Both the position numbers and the translations under genes were made by a program. From Apiotrichum sp. Y4204 (Eukaryota > Basidiomycota > Tremellomycetes > Trichosporonales > Trichosporonaceae), in NCBI GenBank assembly GCA_025531455.1, contig JAMYHL010000021.1, positions 186,001 to 250,000 of the forward strand: a DNA stretch of 64,000 nucleotides, given 5' to 3'. Shown here one piece after another: positions 12,260-23,482 of this stretch; the stretch's first letter is position 1, and every line of letters starts with the position of its first letter. The notes beneath the pieces are model-generated. The model worked only from the letters and a program-made list of their open reading frames with translations, searched no databases and was not told the DNA's origin.

Positions 12260-12447
12260 CCGAATTGCGGAGTATGGACAGGGCGGCGGGCGGCGGGCGG
12301 CGCGCAGCAGACAGAGATGGCGGAGTGTCGGATGGAGGGCCGAGGGCCACAGACCGCAGACACACACAGAGGCAGAGGCATAGAACACATGTATAGGATA
12401 TCATACTCTCGAGACCAATACACAAACCATCGCATACCCTCTAAACT

Positions 12448-13335
12448 CTACAAGCGCCAGCACCGGAAACCATGCACGGTGCCGCGCACGCGCGCGTCTC
12501 CCGGGTCGTTCTCAAACATGGGCCCAGTGTAGTGCTGCACGACGCGCTCAAACCCCCACCCCCGGTCAGCGAGGGCATGCATGAACGCCATGTCCGCGTC
12601 CGCGAGGCGCGGGCGGTGGTGCGTGAGGAAGACGAGCGCGCACGGCGTGACGAGCGCATCACCCTCCTCGGGGCCGATATTCCCCTCTACACTCGCCGTA
12701 CTCCTCCTCTCTTCCGGCTGGGTACTCCTCCCCGGACCGAGCTTCAGACTCCCCTCGAGGGTCTTGATAAGCGCCTCGTGCTGGGAATGGTTGAACATGA
12801 GATCACTCAGGATAACCACATCGAAGCGGCCCGGTTCCTTTCCGGCACTCAACACCTCCTCGAGGGGATATCCCCAGGTATGACACACGCTCGCGAGCGC
12901 CGCGCCGTTCTCCCGCGCGTTGAACGCAATATTCTCCATCAGGGAGTCGTCCGCGTAATCTGTCGCGACGACGTCGGCGCCCGCGAGCGCCGCCGCGATA
13001 GACGGGAGGGCGCCGCCGGCGCCGAGCTCGAGCACGCGGCCCGAGATGCCGTGCGTTAGGAGATAGGTCGTGGTTACGAGCGCGGTGTTCCAGCTTGGAT
13101 TGTCAGCACAAAAGGTTGTCTGTACCCACAGGTGGTGTCCCCATAGCGGGTGGTTCCCGACGAGCCGGATCGTGAGTTCCGTCTGTTGCAGTGTCCCCGC
13201 GGGAACGGGGTAGGTCGAGAATGTGGGTGGCTCGGGCTCGGGGGTTGGCTCGCGCTGAGGTCAGTGCGAGCATAGAGGATAAGGGCGTACCGGCATGAGG
13301 TCGCCGAGGCCCATGTCGTCTTCGCTGTCGGACAT
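12448..13335 (-). CDS. EFM7: EFM7-type protein lysine/N-terminal methyltransferase
   Basis: Exons 13335-13291, 13254-13130 and 13093-12448 give 271 aa. Efm7 (old name Nnt1) methylates the N-terminal glycine and Lys-2 of translation elongation factor eEF1A. Seen: SAM-binding motif I LELGAGGALPS, the acidic TDYAD after strand 2, VVILSDLMFNHSQH of motif IV, and LTHHRPR. The donor of intron 2 is GTGGGT rather than the nearby GTACAG, since only that choice gives the family's GHHLWN junction. A low-complexity loop after SLKLGPG is longer than usual. It converges on YOS1 with about 190 nt between stops. Confidence 0.85.
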
Positions 13336-13614
13336 GTCTGCGGATGTGTGGTGAGGGTGACGGGATGGACGATGGCAATGTGTTGATGTTGTTGCTCGTT
13401 CGCTCGGTGCTCGTTGTCAACTTTTTCCCTGGCGGGTGGAGGTCGACTGAAACTACGACTACACCACACTGAATGATACCAACACCACAGGCCTTGGCCC
13501 GGGTTCGAACCCTACTTGGAATTCTGGAACAGTGCAATCTGCACCACACGCTGGCACAACGCATACATTCTATATCTAACAGCCGGCAGCCCAGCCACCA
13601 GCACTATCAGGGGA

Positions 13615-14860
13615 CTAAGGGAGGGCGGAGGCGGCGATGGGGTAGATCTTCTCGTATACCGAGAAGACGATACCTCCGGACATCTGCGTGTGAGTGTGGC
13701 TCCGGGGTACGGGAACTGCAGCTGCATATCTTTCTGCAGCTGCACTGCCGGTACTCACCACCAGGCGGCCAAGACGCGGGACGGTGCCCTTCCAGAACTT
13801 GAGGATGCCCTCCTCCGTCGCGATGCGGTACGCGCAGTGCAGCGCGTTGCGGTACTCCTTCTTCGCCTCGAGGCTCTGCATGCGGGTCTTGATGACACTG
13901 GGATTAGTAAAGAACAAAAGGTCTCGTCAGATTGGCGACACTAACTCGAACGGCATGGTCGAGTACACGGTGATGATTCCTGCCATGGAACCGATGCCAA
14001 ATGTCATCCAGCCAGGCAGCTCTGTCCCGGCCGGCATGTTGCCCTGCGCAATCTGCTTGATGGTCGAGTACGACGAGAAGCGAACAGCCGAGTTGGCGCC
14101 CTGGCGGAGCATCTGTGGAGTGAGCATGAGCGTGCGGGGCGTGTGTGGCTATCGTCCCAGTCGCCATAGCCACTCCAGCACTCACTACTGGCCCGAGACC
14201 GCGGTACAGACCACCAAAGCCCTCCTCGGCAACAATCTTGCGGACCGCATCCGCCATGCCGTTGAACCGCGGCTGCGCGCGCTTCGAGTCCTCAATCATC
14301 TTGGTCCTGCCATTAGCTATCCCTATAAGTCTGCTCCCTCACTTGATGGTTTCGGACGGCGTGACGGCAATGATCGCCTCCATCATACCCGCGCCGAGAC
14401 CTGCGAGCATCGAGCGCGGCGCGGTAAGCTTGCCCTGCGATGTGAGAAATAAGCTGCATTACACCCGCCAAGAGGACGCACCTCGTCGTCCTTGAGCAGG
14501 CTCTTGAACTGGTCGTAGGTGGTGAAGCGCACGCCGGCCTTGGCAGCGTTGCCGATGACGACGGCGTTCACGCCCGCATACAGCCCCTTGACGCCGCGCT
14601 GCTGCAGCGTCTCCTTGAGCAGGCCGTAGGGAGTGAGTTTCTGCCATTAGACGTGTTTCAGGGGGTTTACACGAGATGCAGTGGAAGATATTCAGCCATA
14701 GCCCTCCGGGACCCACCTTGCCGTCGGGAGCACCAAACTGGAGCTGCGTCTTGAGGCTTTCAAGCGGGTACGTGATAAACGCCTCGACACCGCCCGCCGT
14801 CGCGCCCGCAATGAGCGACGCCACGGGCTTCTCCTTGTCCTTTCCCTTTACCGGTGCCAT
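13615..14860 (-). CDS. CTP1: Mitochondrial tricarboxylate (citrate) carrier
   Basis: Seven exons (14860-14717, 14640-14482, 14434-14343, 14306-14186, 14112-13946, 13897-13759, 13683-13615) encode 296 aa, standard for the SLC25 family. It exchanges mitochondrial citrate for malate across the inner membrane, feeding cytosolic acetyl-CoA for lipids, of interest in oleaginous yeasts. Seen: three repeats, each with a carrier signature: TYPLESLKTQLQ, VTPSETIKTKMIED and TMPFDVIKTRMQS. The last coding exon is 69 nt, MSGGIVFSVYEKI to the stop. It is divergent from the TFIIIC gene with a 264-nt shared promoter. Confidence 0.93.
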
Positions 14861-15124
14861 TGTGAGTGCGTGAGTGGAGTGGGTGACGGAGCAGAGTGCG
14901 ATGTCGGGATGTTGTCGTGTGAGCCGCGAGTCACTTTCTTACTCGACGGGAAACGCAATAAGCCGACTCCGAGCGGGCCGAATCTCCACCCACCCGGCTC
15001 CCCGACTTTTCGGTGGCGGCGGAACCAAATTAAATCAATCAAGTGAGTGATGGCGTCAACATTACGGATCGAAAGATTGCAACAACAACCCTCAAGACTC
15101 TCACACATCTCGCTATCCACCACG

Positions 15125-16617
15125 ATGCAGCCGTCCGACGACGCCGAGGTGTTTCGCCAGCTGAGAGAGGGGCGCACGCTCTTCGGCGACGGGTGGCGCT
15201 GCGTCGACAGCTTTGAGGAGGTGGATGAGGAGCTCGAGAGCGACGAGGAGGAGGTGAGTGACCGCGCGGCGCGGAGCGGGGCGCAATGCACCGCTGACGT
15301 GCTTGGGAGGTGTACGACAACCCCGCCTCCCCCATCAAACGCCGCTCACACCAGGAATACATCGTGATGGACCTCGGAACGGCGATGGACGCGCGCACGT
15401 TGCAGACCGAGGCGACGTACCAGCTCATCGTGGGTACACTCCCTCCATCCCCGCTGACAGATTCACAGGGAATGGACACGCCGATGCCCTTCCTCAAGAT
15501 AGGGGAGCACATTTTCCAGGGCGCAGTCGCGCCGCTGATCGGTGACGAGGTGGTGTTTGAGGTTGTGCGGCGTGAGTTGGAAAATCCCTTATCGTCCTAA
15601 CTCTCAGAGGAGGACGACCCCCAACGACCGCACCACCGGCCCGCCCACAAAACGACGCACCGCGTCGAGCTGCGCGGCGTGTCGCTCACGACGCGCGGGG
15701 AGCGCGCACCCGCCGAAAAGCCCAAGCCTGAGGCGGGGGGTATGCGGAGTTTCTTCCCCAAGCGCCGGCGGCGGAAACGCGAGCCTGGGGAGATGGATGT
15801 CGATTCAGACGAGGAGCCGGCTCCGAGTCAGAGTCAGAGTCAGCACGGCCAGAGCCAGAACCACACCCATGCCCAGACGCCACTTACCCTCGCGGACGCG
15901 ATAGCCATGGAGGGCTTGGAGGCTCAAATCCCCACGCCCCCCGCCGCACCAGCGACGCTCGAGGCCGCCCCCCAGACGCCAACCATCGCCCAGATCGCAG
16001 AACCCGAGCAGCCGGATGCGGCCTCCTCCCCCGCAGGCCCGCTACAGATACTCGAGACGATAACGCCGGAAGGGGGGCGGCGCGGGGGCCGCCCGCGCGG
16101 CTCGTCGTCGCGCGCCTCGCTGCCCGTCTCGAACCTCGCCGACCTCGCAGACATCCACCATGCGGGCGGGCTCGGCGACGTGCGCCGTGAGTATTTTTTT
16201 CTTCTATGTTTCTCGCTGACAGTAGTGGAGATCTCAGAGGACGCGACGCCCGAGCTCTTGGCTGCCGTCTCGGCTATTCGCGGGAGGCCGAGTGGGCCTG
16301 GAACGAGGCTGTCGCGCGCACAGGAGGAACGCCTTGTGCGCGGGTTGCCGGCGCACGGGCCCGGGTCGCGGGGAGGGCGCGGAAGTCGTGGGAGAGGGGG
16401 CACGCCGCGCCGTGGGACGCGGCGCGGGCGCGGGGGGATGGTGCATCCTGCCGGAGAGGGGCTGGCGGATGGGTTCTTTGGATTTGATGAGGATGTCGAG
16501 GGTGGGTTTGACGGATTCCCCAGTGATGGGGTTGGTCATCCCGGGCCGAGCGGGCTGCGTGATGGCCACGGTCACGATAGTGATGAGGAGCTGCGCGAGA
16601 TTGGGGATGACGAGTAG
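15125..16617 (+). CDS. TFIIIC tau55/GTF3C6-like subunit
   Basis: Five exons (15125-15253, 15310-15429, 15469-15571, 15608-16186, 16238-16617) give 436 aa. The N-terminal 110 residues match the TFIIIC sub6/tau55 beta-barrel family: YIVMDLG, then YQLIGMDTPMPFLKIG and IFQGAVAPLIGDEVVFE. TFIIIC binds the internal promoters of tRNA genes and recruits TFIIIB. The rest is low complexity: an acidic/SQ-rich stretch, a Pro/Ala stretch, then a short conserved-looking helix (ATPELLAAVSAIRG) before an RGG-rich tail. The last intron (51 nt) is a multiple of three and could be retained, adding 17 residues. Fungal Tfc7 also carries a phosphatase-like domain, which I do not see here. Confidence 0.65.
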
Positions 16618-16783
16618 TACCCATGTATTAGTCTATGTCCGAGCAGCACAGTGAGAGATTACATGACATATCAGCTACCCAAATTACACCAGCGTCCAAG
16701 AAAATCTACGTGCAATACTGCTCATCCAATGCTTTCCGTTGTGAAGACATTGCCTCACGCCACTTGCCACTTGCGCTCGCCGC

Positions 16784-19700
16784 TCAGCTCCACAGAGGAA
16801 AGTCCGCAGGGACATCCAGGGCGTTCCAGTTCGTGTTCCCAATCTGCGAAATGCCGCCCTCCTCGTCCATGAGGAACGAGAAGATGTCAAAGTTGGACGT
16901 GGGGTCGACCGTCTCGGTTGTGCCGTTCGCGCCGTTCGTAGTGTTGGATACGACGCCATTGAGCTGCAACTCGGCGAGGATTGCGTTGCCGTTCCCACTC
17001 GGGGCTCCCGGGACGACAGTCGTCGAGGCAGTAGTGCCGGCTTCGGTACCAAGCCACGCGCCAGCGACGGAGGCGAGAGACGGCTGGTCGTGCGAGTTGC
17101 CGGCCGCGCCAGAGGCAACCTGTGCGGCCATGCCGTAGGGTCCAAAGCTGTGGAACGCCGCAGGCGGCAGCGAAGCAGGCAGCGGCTGCGGCGTGGGGTC
17201 TCGGTTGAAGGTTGTGTCGTTGACGCTGCCCTTCATCTTGGCCTTGCAGCCGTTCGTGTACTCTGACAGCTTCTGGTGGCTGGACACCGGATTGAGGAAG
17301 AGGTTGTCCAGAAGTGTGAGCTCGTATGGGAGAGTCGTCGGCGGTAGTGGTGCGGGGAAGGAAGCCTCGTTCGGCAGCGGGTCGTCGCGTGCTGACGAGA
17401 TGGCAGCACCAAAGCGGCCACCGGGCGAGCGTGAGCTCACCTCGTGGCGCGGCGGGCTCATCTTTGACAGCTGCTCGAGTATCGCCTGCGACACACTCCG
17501 CATTGTGTCGTGACACGCACTCGCGGACGGGACACGGGCTGTTGTCAGTTGACTTCAAGAATACCTTAACTCACGGGCAAGATACTCCAGCACACCGAGA
17601 CACGATTCGATGTCCATCATGGCCTCATCGAGCGTCGGGACGCCGCTGCCGCCGCCGAGGGAATAGAGGTTGAAGAAGGCATAGAGGAACGACAAACCCG
17701 CCATGAAGCTAAAGTGCGATGTCATCCAGAGCCATGAGATGCGGTTGTTGAGCTGCATCCGGCGGTAGATGCGTATGATGTAGCTCGAGCTCGCGAGCAC
17801 TGTGGCAAGTGCCGAGCGTGCGGGCTTCGGGTTACCGCGCGACGGGCGGAACAGAAGCAGACACGAGTTGTGGAACGAAATCGCATAGCCCTCGGACGAG
17901 ACCGTGCCGCGCGGCTCGGGGGAGGTCGCGAGCCAGTTCTTGAGGCGCTCAAACATGTCGTCAAACCATTCAGGCTTGGGATGTGTGAGTCCGTTCACAC
18001 CGTACGTGTTGTTGAGGATCTCCGACTGCAGTTGGCGGAGCTTGATGGTGTGCACAAAGACCGCCTTGTACGCGCACGGCTCGCCAGTGAGGTTTCCAAA
18101 CTGGCCGACATGAATGTCGACATCGTGCTGCAGCGCCGGCATCGGCACGTGGATGAACCCGTCGGGGATCGATGGCGGCCTGCCAAGGGACTGTGACAGT
18201 AGCCGGTCCATCTTGTAGGTGATCCAGAAGAGGCGACGGCGCATGTCAATCTCGAGGTTGTCGAGCGACTCGGCCTGAGAGTTGTGCTCATTGTGAAAGC
18301 CCAGGTCGACGCAAGTGCGAGTCGCGAGACCAACCAAGAACCAAATGGATCCCTTGTCGGGGTTCAGTAGCGAGTACCAAACCAAGAGAAGAATCGCCTG
18401 TAGACCAACATAGGACTGCGACTCGAACACTGCATCCAAGTGCTTCAACGCTTCCGCGTGGAAGGCCTCGGAACATGCGCGGAGCTCATCTGGGGGATCC
18501 ACAAACCGCGAGCTCGCCATCGTGCTCAATGCCAGGACCATCATCACCACAAACACATCCGACTCGTCCGCCTCATGGCCCGACCGCATGCGTGAGATCT
18601 GTTTGCCCAAAGTGGGTATATGCACAATCGGCGCGGTCACACCGACAAAGTCGACGTACGCAGCCACCAGTCTCTCAACCGCAGGCTGTGGCGGTAGCGG
18701 CGGGACCTGGAAGCGGCGGCGGATGCGGCCTTTACTTGATCCGGCAGTTGCCGAACGCTCAGACGGGGGACCGCGGGAATTGGGGACGTTGTTCGCGTTT
18801 GCGTTTGCTGAGCGTGGTGTGAGGACATTTTCAGGGGAAGCGTGCTGGTGGTATTCCCCATCGCGGTCATGTGCTGGAGAGTCTTTGCCTAGGGCTGAGC
18901 TCCGGTCGCTGGGTGATTCGCCAACCAGGGCAGAGCCAGAGACACTCGGCGTGCTGGTGTTCATAAGGGTACCAGAGCCGAGTGCCGCATGTCCCGTGCG
19001 CAAGGCGGCATCCTGCACCATACGAGTGAGGGAAGTAGCTGCAGTGGCGGTAATGGGGTTGGCGGAACGAGACCCACCGACAGAGATGGACGGCGAGCGC
19101 GGGCTGTCATTGTTGTGGGGCGTTCCGGGGAACGGATAGTCGCCATGGCGTGTTGTCACTGAGGGCGACTCCCATGGCGACCTCATTGGCGGCTCGCCCT
19201 CGGGCCCCTGCAGTGTTGGATCAATGGCAAGACCACTCGACGACGACGACGAAACAAACGAGGCAACTGCTTGCGATGCGCTCGATGCAATCTCACGCGA
19301 CGTTCGCCCGATGGGGTCGCCCGCCGTGCTGGTAAGAGCCGCCACCTGGGCGCGCAGCGAGGCAACTTCCTGTTCAAGCGAATGGAGATAGCTGCAGTGT
19401 CAGAAAAGACTTGACAGGCACGATGGGAATGGAATGGATGCGATTATTGAGAACGGAACTCACTTCCGCGAGACGTTGGTTTTGGAGATGGCGTCAAAGC
19501 CGATGCACTCGACCTTTGCGCGCTCACAAGCCGAGCACGCCGGCAGCTTGCCATCGCACTTTTGTTTGCGCGACCGGCAACGGGTACATGACGAGATGGC
19601 GCGGGCGACCTTGTACTGTGTGGCGCCTGGATCCGGGAGTGCTGCGGCCGAGACGGATGGGGATGCCTTTGAGACGTTCGAGTTGGAACGCTTGGCGGCG

Positions 19701-19798
19701 GGAGGCGCCGGAGTGGAGAAGGTGCCGGAGCCCGAGGAGGTGGGAGGGTACGGCGCAAAGGACTCGGAGGATGTCCGGCGGACGGTGGGGACCTTCAT
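16784..19798 (-). CDS. Zn2Cys6 (Gal4-type) fungal transcription factor
   Basis: Exons 19798-19464, 19391-17575 and 17538-16784 give 968 aa. Residues 71-98 form a perfect CX2CX6CX6CX2CX6C binuclear zinc cluster (Cys 71, 74, 81, 88, 91, 98). It is followed by a GFDAISKTNVSRNYLHSLE linker and a short coiled coil for dimerisation, as in PPR1/UaY-like factors. The fungal-specific transcription factor (MHR) domain occupies the middle, from about YVDFVGVTAPIVHIP through LGFHNEH and DMRRRLFWITYKMDRLLS. The C-terminus is Asn/Thr/Gly-rich and ends in an acidic patch, a likely activation domain. An in-frame ATG at 20011 lies upstream; 19798 is preferred because the extension is low complexity. The target pathway cannot be told from sequence. 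Confidence 0.85.
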
Positions 19799-21500
19799 GA
19801 CGATGGCGGACGGATGCGAAACAGAAAGCACGCGGGAGGGATGACGCGAAGACCGAGGCGCTGGAGCGTTGGGGAGGAAAGACGCGGTAGTGACCGACCG
19901 ACTCGAATGTGGGAATCGATGCGCGAGAGATGGCACCGGCTTTTGGCTGTTGATGTGTGTGGTTGTGTGTGTGAGATGTGGTGTTAATATGTGGAGTGTG
20001 GATGCGAGCAAAGGGGCAGTGGATTGGAGTGTGCCGCCGACTGCTCTCTGAATTGCTTTTGCTCGCTGTCAGAGGCGATGATGGAGAGAAGAGTGATGGT
20101 GAGAGCGACCTGTCTGGTAGATGGGGGCTGCGCGCTGGCTGAACCGAGCTGGGTGGAGAGTTGGGAGAGGACACGGGGGAACATGCCGGGGCAGGTGTCG
20201 GATGAGGGCGATGGGGCATAATACCCAAGGGGCGCAAGCCGAGGGAAGACACTGCATGGCGGCTTGCTGGATCGCTGGGGGGAAGGCACGCGCTCATCGA
20301 GCTCACGAGGCGCAAGGGCGTAGGGGGCGAAGGGCGCAAGGGCGCAGGGAAGGAAGGGAGGGAAGGTGCTTCTGTGCATGCACACACGCCGGATCTAGTC
20401 ATCTCCAAGTCATCCTACAGTACTGTACTAGTAAATAATCCCCCTGCCAGGCCTGCCATGGCCTGCCATTTGCGCTCTTTTTTACTTCCGCTGCTATTGC
20501 CACCAAAGATGGAGAGCCCTGTGGGCCTGTGTGGGGCTGCAGCGCTGCAGCGCTGCAGGTCTTGTACCTTGTCCTTGTTCTCTCTCTTCTTTGGTGAGAT
20601 CCGGCACATCCGGCAACCGTCCACAACCGGATAGATCAATTCGCGCTTCGACTGTGGCATGCCTTGGAATGCAGCGTTCAAACGTTCAATTGCTTGTCAA
20701 CGACACCGTTTTGTCAGTCAATGATACTCAGATCGTACTGTTCTTCCTATTGCATCCAACATGGCATCCGCCCCACTACTGACTGCGAGCTGGACGGGAA
20801 AAGGTATTAGTGAAATGTATATGGATTCACACATCGTAGTGGGCACGACTCAATCTCACACGCCGCAGACGCATGCATTCCTCAGCCAGTCTGTAATGAG
20901 GTAAGACAAACATGAGGCTGTCACAATAGCCGACTCGAGACTCGACGCTCTTCTGGGGCAGTGGATATGGGCAGCCGCTAGCAGCTGGGTAGGCCACTAG
21001 CTACGAACGGATATCCAGCGCTCACCGTGCGTATACTGTCGGCTACGGGCCGCACGTGTGCACTGTGTGTGGGGGACTTCTGGGATTGAAAGCTTGGATG
21101 GGGACATGAAGCGAGACTGGCGATGTGGGGCCCGGCTCAGCAGTTGTGGTGTCCCGGAACTCCACACGACATCTGCCGCTTCCCGATATCTTGGCGGTGG
21201 CGGCGCGGGCATAGGACATCATCAACAACACGTACAAACTCATCGACATACAGTACATTAGGAATTCGTGAGACCTCCAGGCGTTTGCTTAGAATGAGTT
21301 CAGATATCCAGATATCCATACGCATTTCGTTACACCTTGTTGCGTTCGGCTTCAGCCGACGGATCGATGAATGTTGGATGCCTCCGCGTCGACCCTGATG
21401 ATCGATGAACTTGCTTGCCGCTCTGTAAGATCTGCGGATCTGCAGATCCGTCGCTATCATGCAACGCCGAGCATCTGAGGTATTTGGGCAATCTTAGCGA
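19799..21500. other. Upstream region of the zinc-cluster gene
   Basis: Leader and promoter of the minus-strand regulator, then unassigned DNA. No gene is seen. A GCAGCGCTGCAGCGCTGCAG tandem lies near 20536-20560. From about 20650 the base composition drops toward the accessory tract that follows. Confidence 0.45.
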
Positions 21501-21504
21501 TCTG

Positions 21505-21760
21505 TGCTTCTGAGCTTCTGAGCTCTGCCGAGTGAATAAGATGAATAGAATGGCCAAAGGTCACGTAACCTATGACCCGCTTGCAACTTGCAGCTTGCAG
21601 GTTGAGTGACAGAACGCGTCGCGGGTGGGTGCGCGTTAACGTTCTGCACGCGGGGCCACATGCCGGCCACACCCCATGGGCATGTCACCTTACGGAAACA
21701 CAGCCCGGGTATTAGGTGGAAAGCACTTGGGGGATGCATATGAAAGCATGGCTGCATTCT
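21505..21760 (+). repeat. Direct repeat copy A, TATA-containing, LTR-like
   Basis: It matches 23225-23482 in the same orientation over its full length with scattered differences and small indels. The last 36 nt (21723-21758) differ at one base from 23445-23480. Another conserved block is TTGAGTGACAGAACG at 21602. Copy A has GCATATGAAAGC where copy B has a TATA box, GCATATAAAAGC. Confidence 0.8.
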
Positions 21761-21835
21761 GGTGCAGATGGCCACATGTTGGGTTCTTTTAATCTCAGCC
21801 GAGACGAAACGGGATACTTTCTCTGTCCATTGTAA

Positions 21836-23125
21836 ATGATGGCAACAATGGGCGCCACTTTAACCAGCAGAGTATTACCAGTGATGAGGCAAGTCCCTGA
21901 AACGGAAGAAGGTTCTCCGACTCTTCATCGGAAGATCACGAGGACCAGGAGAAGAAGAAGGAGAAGAGGCGCCCCATCGGTGTGTAGGCCACATCACATC
22001 GTTGAAGCTAACATAAGTCGTGAGCGACGAGGAGTTCAGCGACGATGACTTCCTCGCTTTCAGTTCGGGCGAAAGGAACATGATTGATTTCGTCTCAGCC
22101 AGCGAAGACGAAGACAATTCGTCAGGACGCGATTGGGAACTGGGTAAGTAGCTGCTGTCTCGATAGTGACTGCGCAGCTGACTCGGGCACAGACGAGGAC
22201 GTAGACCTGGAGCTCGACCCGACTGACTTGATTGACAGCCGTCAATGCAAACAGCAGGACGAAGACAAGCAGAAGGATATGGCGTCTACCCATGCGTTTG
22301 TCTTACGCGAAGACGAGCTGTTCAAGGCTAAGGAGATGAAGCAGAGCCAACACGATGAGGATTCGGCGGAGGACAAGTGCACAGTAGGTGGTGGCGAAGG
22401 ACTCGACTGACCTTAGACCCGCTTCACAATCAGCGAAGCACAGGTCGCCGCTCTGGAGAAGAGCTTGGACGAATCCCGTGGGCGCCCTCGGGGTAATGAA
22501 GAGGATTTGACGCACGAAGAGGTGAGCTGCCATTCCAGGGACGACCCTGACTGACCTCAGCTTAAGGCTGGCCTTGTGGAGCTCCACAGACTGGCGGTTC
22601 AAGCTCGCGGTGACTGCCCGGCGAAACGAAGCTGTTCTTCGCGAGAGGTTCGAGGAATGCTGGAATCGCATCGAAGAGCGCTACGGCGAGAAGCGTAACC
22701 CCTGGCACATGCTTTTTCGCGAAGCCCTGACGTCCAGCGAAATCTTCGACGTCTTCCTCGCCGGAACTCCCGATGCCGAGTTGCGCATGCTGGCTGCAAG
22801 CGAACCACCAAACGCGGAACACTTCCTGAGGATGGTCAAAGTCTGTCCCGCTGACAAGTCAAGCTGCTGGGGAACTTACACCCTGGCTCTCCTTCGTGAC
22901 GGCGCGCGCCCCATCATCTACGAGGGCAAGTCGACTGCCGGTAGAACTCCGAAGGGACTGTACGGAGTTGCGCATCGCGTGGCCCAACACCGTAGGCCAT
23001 TGCGAAGCAGGGCAACACGTTCTTCTACAACTACGCCAACAAGTTCGGGAGCACATTTGTGGCCTCCGTAAACTTCGCGGTCTATCTGAAGAACGTCAAG
23101 TTTACTCGCCGGGCGCTTTCGCAGG
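21836..23125 (+). pseudogene. Broken spliced gene with GIY-YIG-like domain
   Basis: Read with splice signals, this tract gives an acidic, Ser/Lys-rich N-terminus (around 21919-22380), a Leu-rich segment beginning TRFTISEAQVAALEK (22418), then WRFKLAVTARRNEAVL through NPWHMLFREAL (22584-22730). A GIY-YIG-like core follows: GTYTLALLRDG, IYEGKST and GVAHRVAQHR (22870-22992). Introns at 21980-22017, 22146-22191, 22384-22417 and 22522-22560 have GT/AG ends and branch-like CTNAC, and the first three keep phase. The reading frame then breaks at least twice: near 22600-22625, and at 22990-22998 where HRVAQHR must shift by one base to reach AIAKQGNTFFYNYANKFG. I therefore call it a relic. GIY-YIG domains occur in homing and transposon nucleases and repair enzymes. 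The assignment is tentative, since the canonical Y-I-G is Y-E-G here. Confidence 0.5.
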
Positions 23126-23166
23126 GAATGTACGGAGTTGCGCATCGCGTGGCGCAACACCGTAGG
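22960..23166 (+). repeat. Internal duplication at the 3' end of the relic
   Basis: The 37 nt at 22960-22996 recur at 23130-23166 with one mismatch, 170 nt apart. Similarity continues into the GCGAAGCAGG(G/A)CAACAC word after each copy. The repeated piece encodes YGVAHRVAQHR of the GIY-YIG-like core. Confidence 0.85.
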
Positions 23167-23224
23167 GGGATTGCGATCTTGCGAAGCAGGACAACACTTT
23201 CTGAGCGATCCGAGCGATCTGCGC

Positions 23225-23482
23225 GATATCTGCGCTTCTGAGCTCTGTCTAGTGTCGCCTGCGAGTGAGTAAGGATGGTCCAAAAAGAGTCACGTGACCT
23301 TTGACCAACTTGCAGCTTGAGTGACAGAACGTGTCGTGAGTGGGGGCGCGGGCGCGCCGGTGCGCGGTGCGCGCTGCGTACGTGCGCGTTGTGTGGGCAT
23401 TTTTGTCGCACTTACATATACACAGCCTGCATGGTTGGTGGGAGGCACTTGGGGGATGCATATAAAAGCATGGCTGCATTGG
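23225..23482 (+). repeat. Direct repeat copy B with intact TATA box
   Basis: Partner of 21505-21760. It contains CACGTGACC, the shared TTGAGTGACAGAACG block and GCATATAAAAGCATGG near its right end, so it looks like a promoter-bearing terminal repeat or the duplicated promoter of a tandem gene. Downstream sequence does not resemble what follows copy A. Confidence 0.8.

Noticed and set aside
13490..13520. tRNA B-box-like GGGTTCGAACCC
   Set aside because: The T stem does not pair beyond three bases and no other tRNA arm is present. Similar words at 32824 and 37332 fail the same test.
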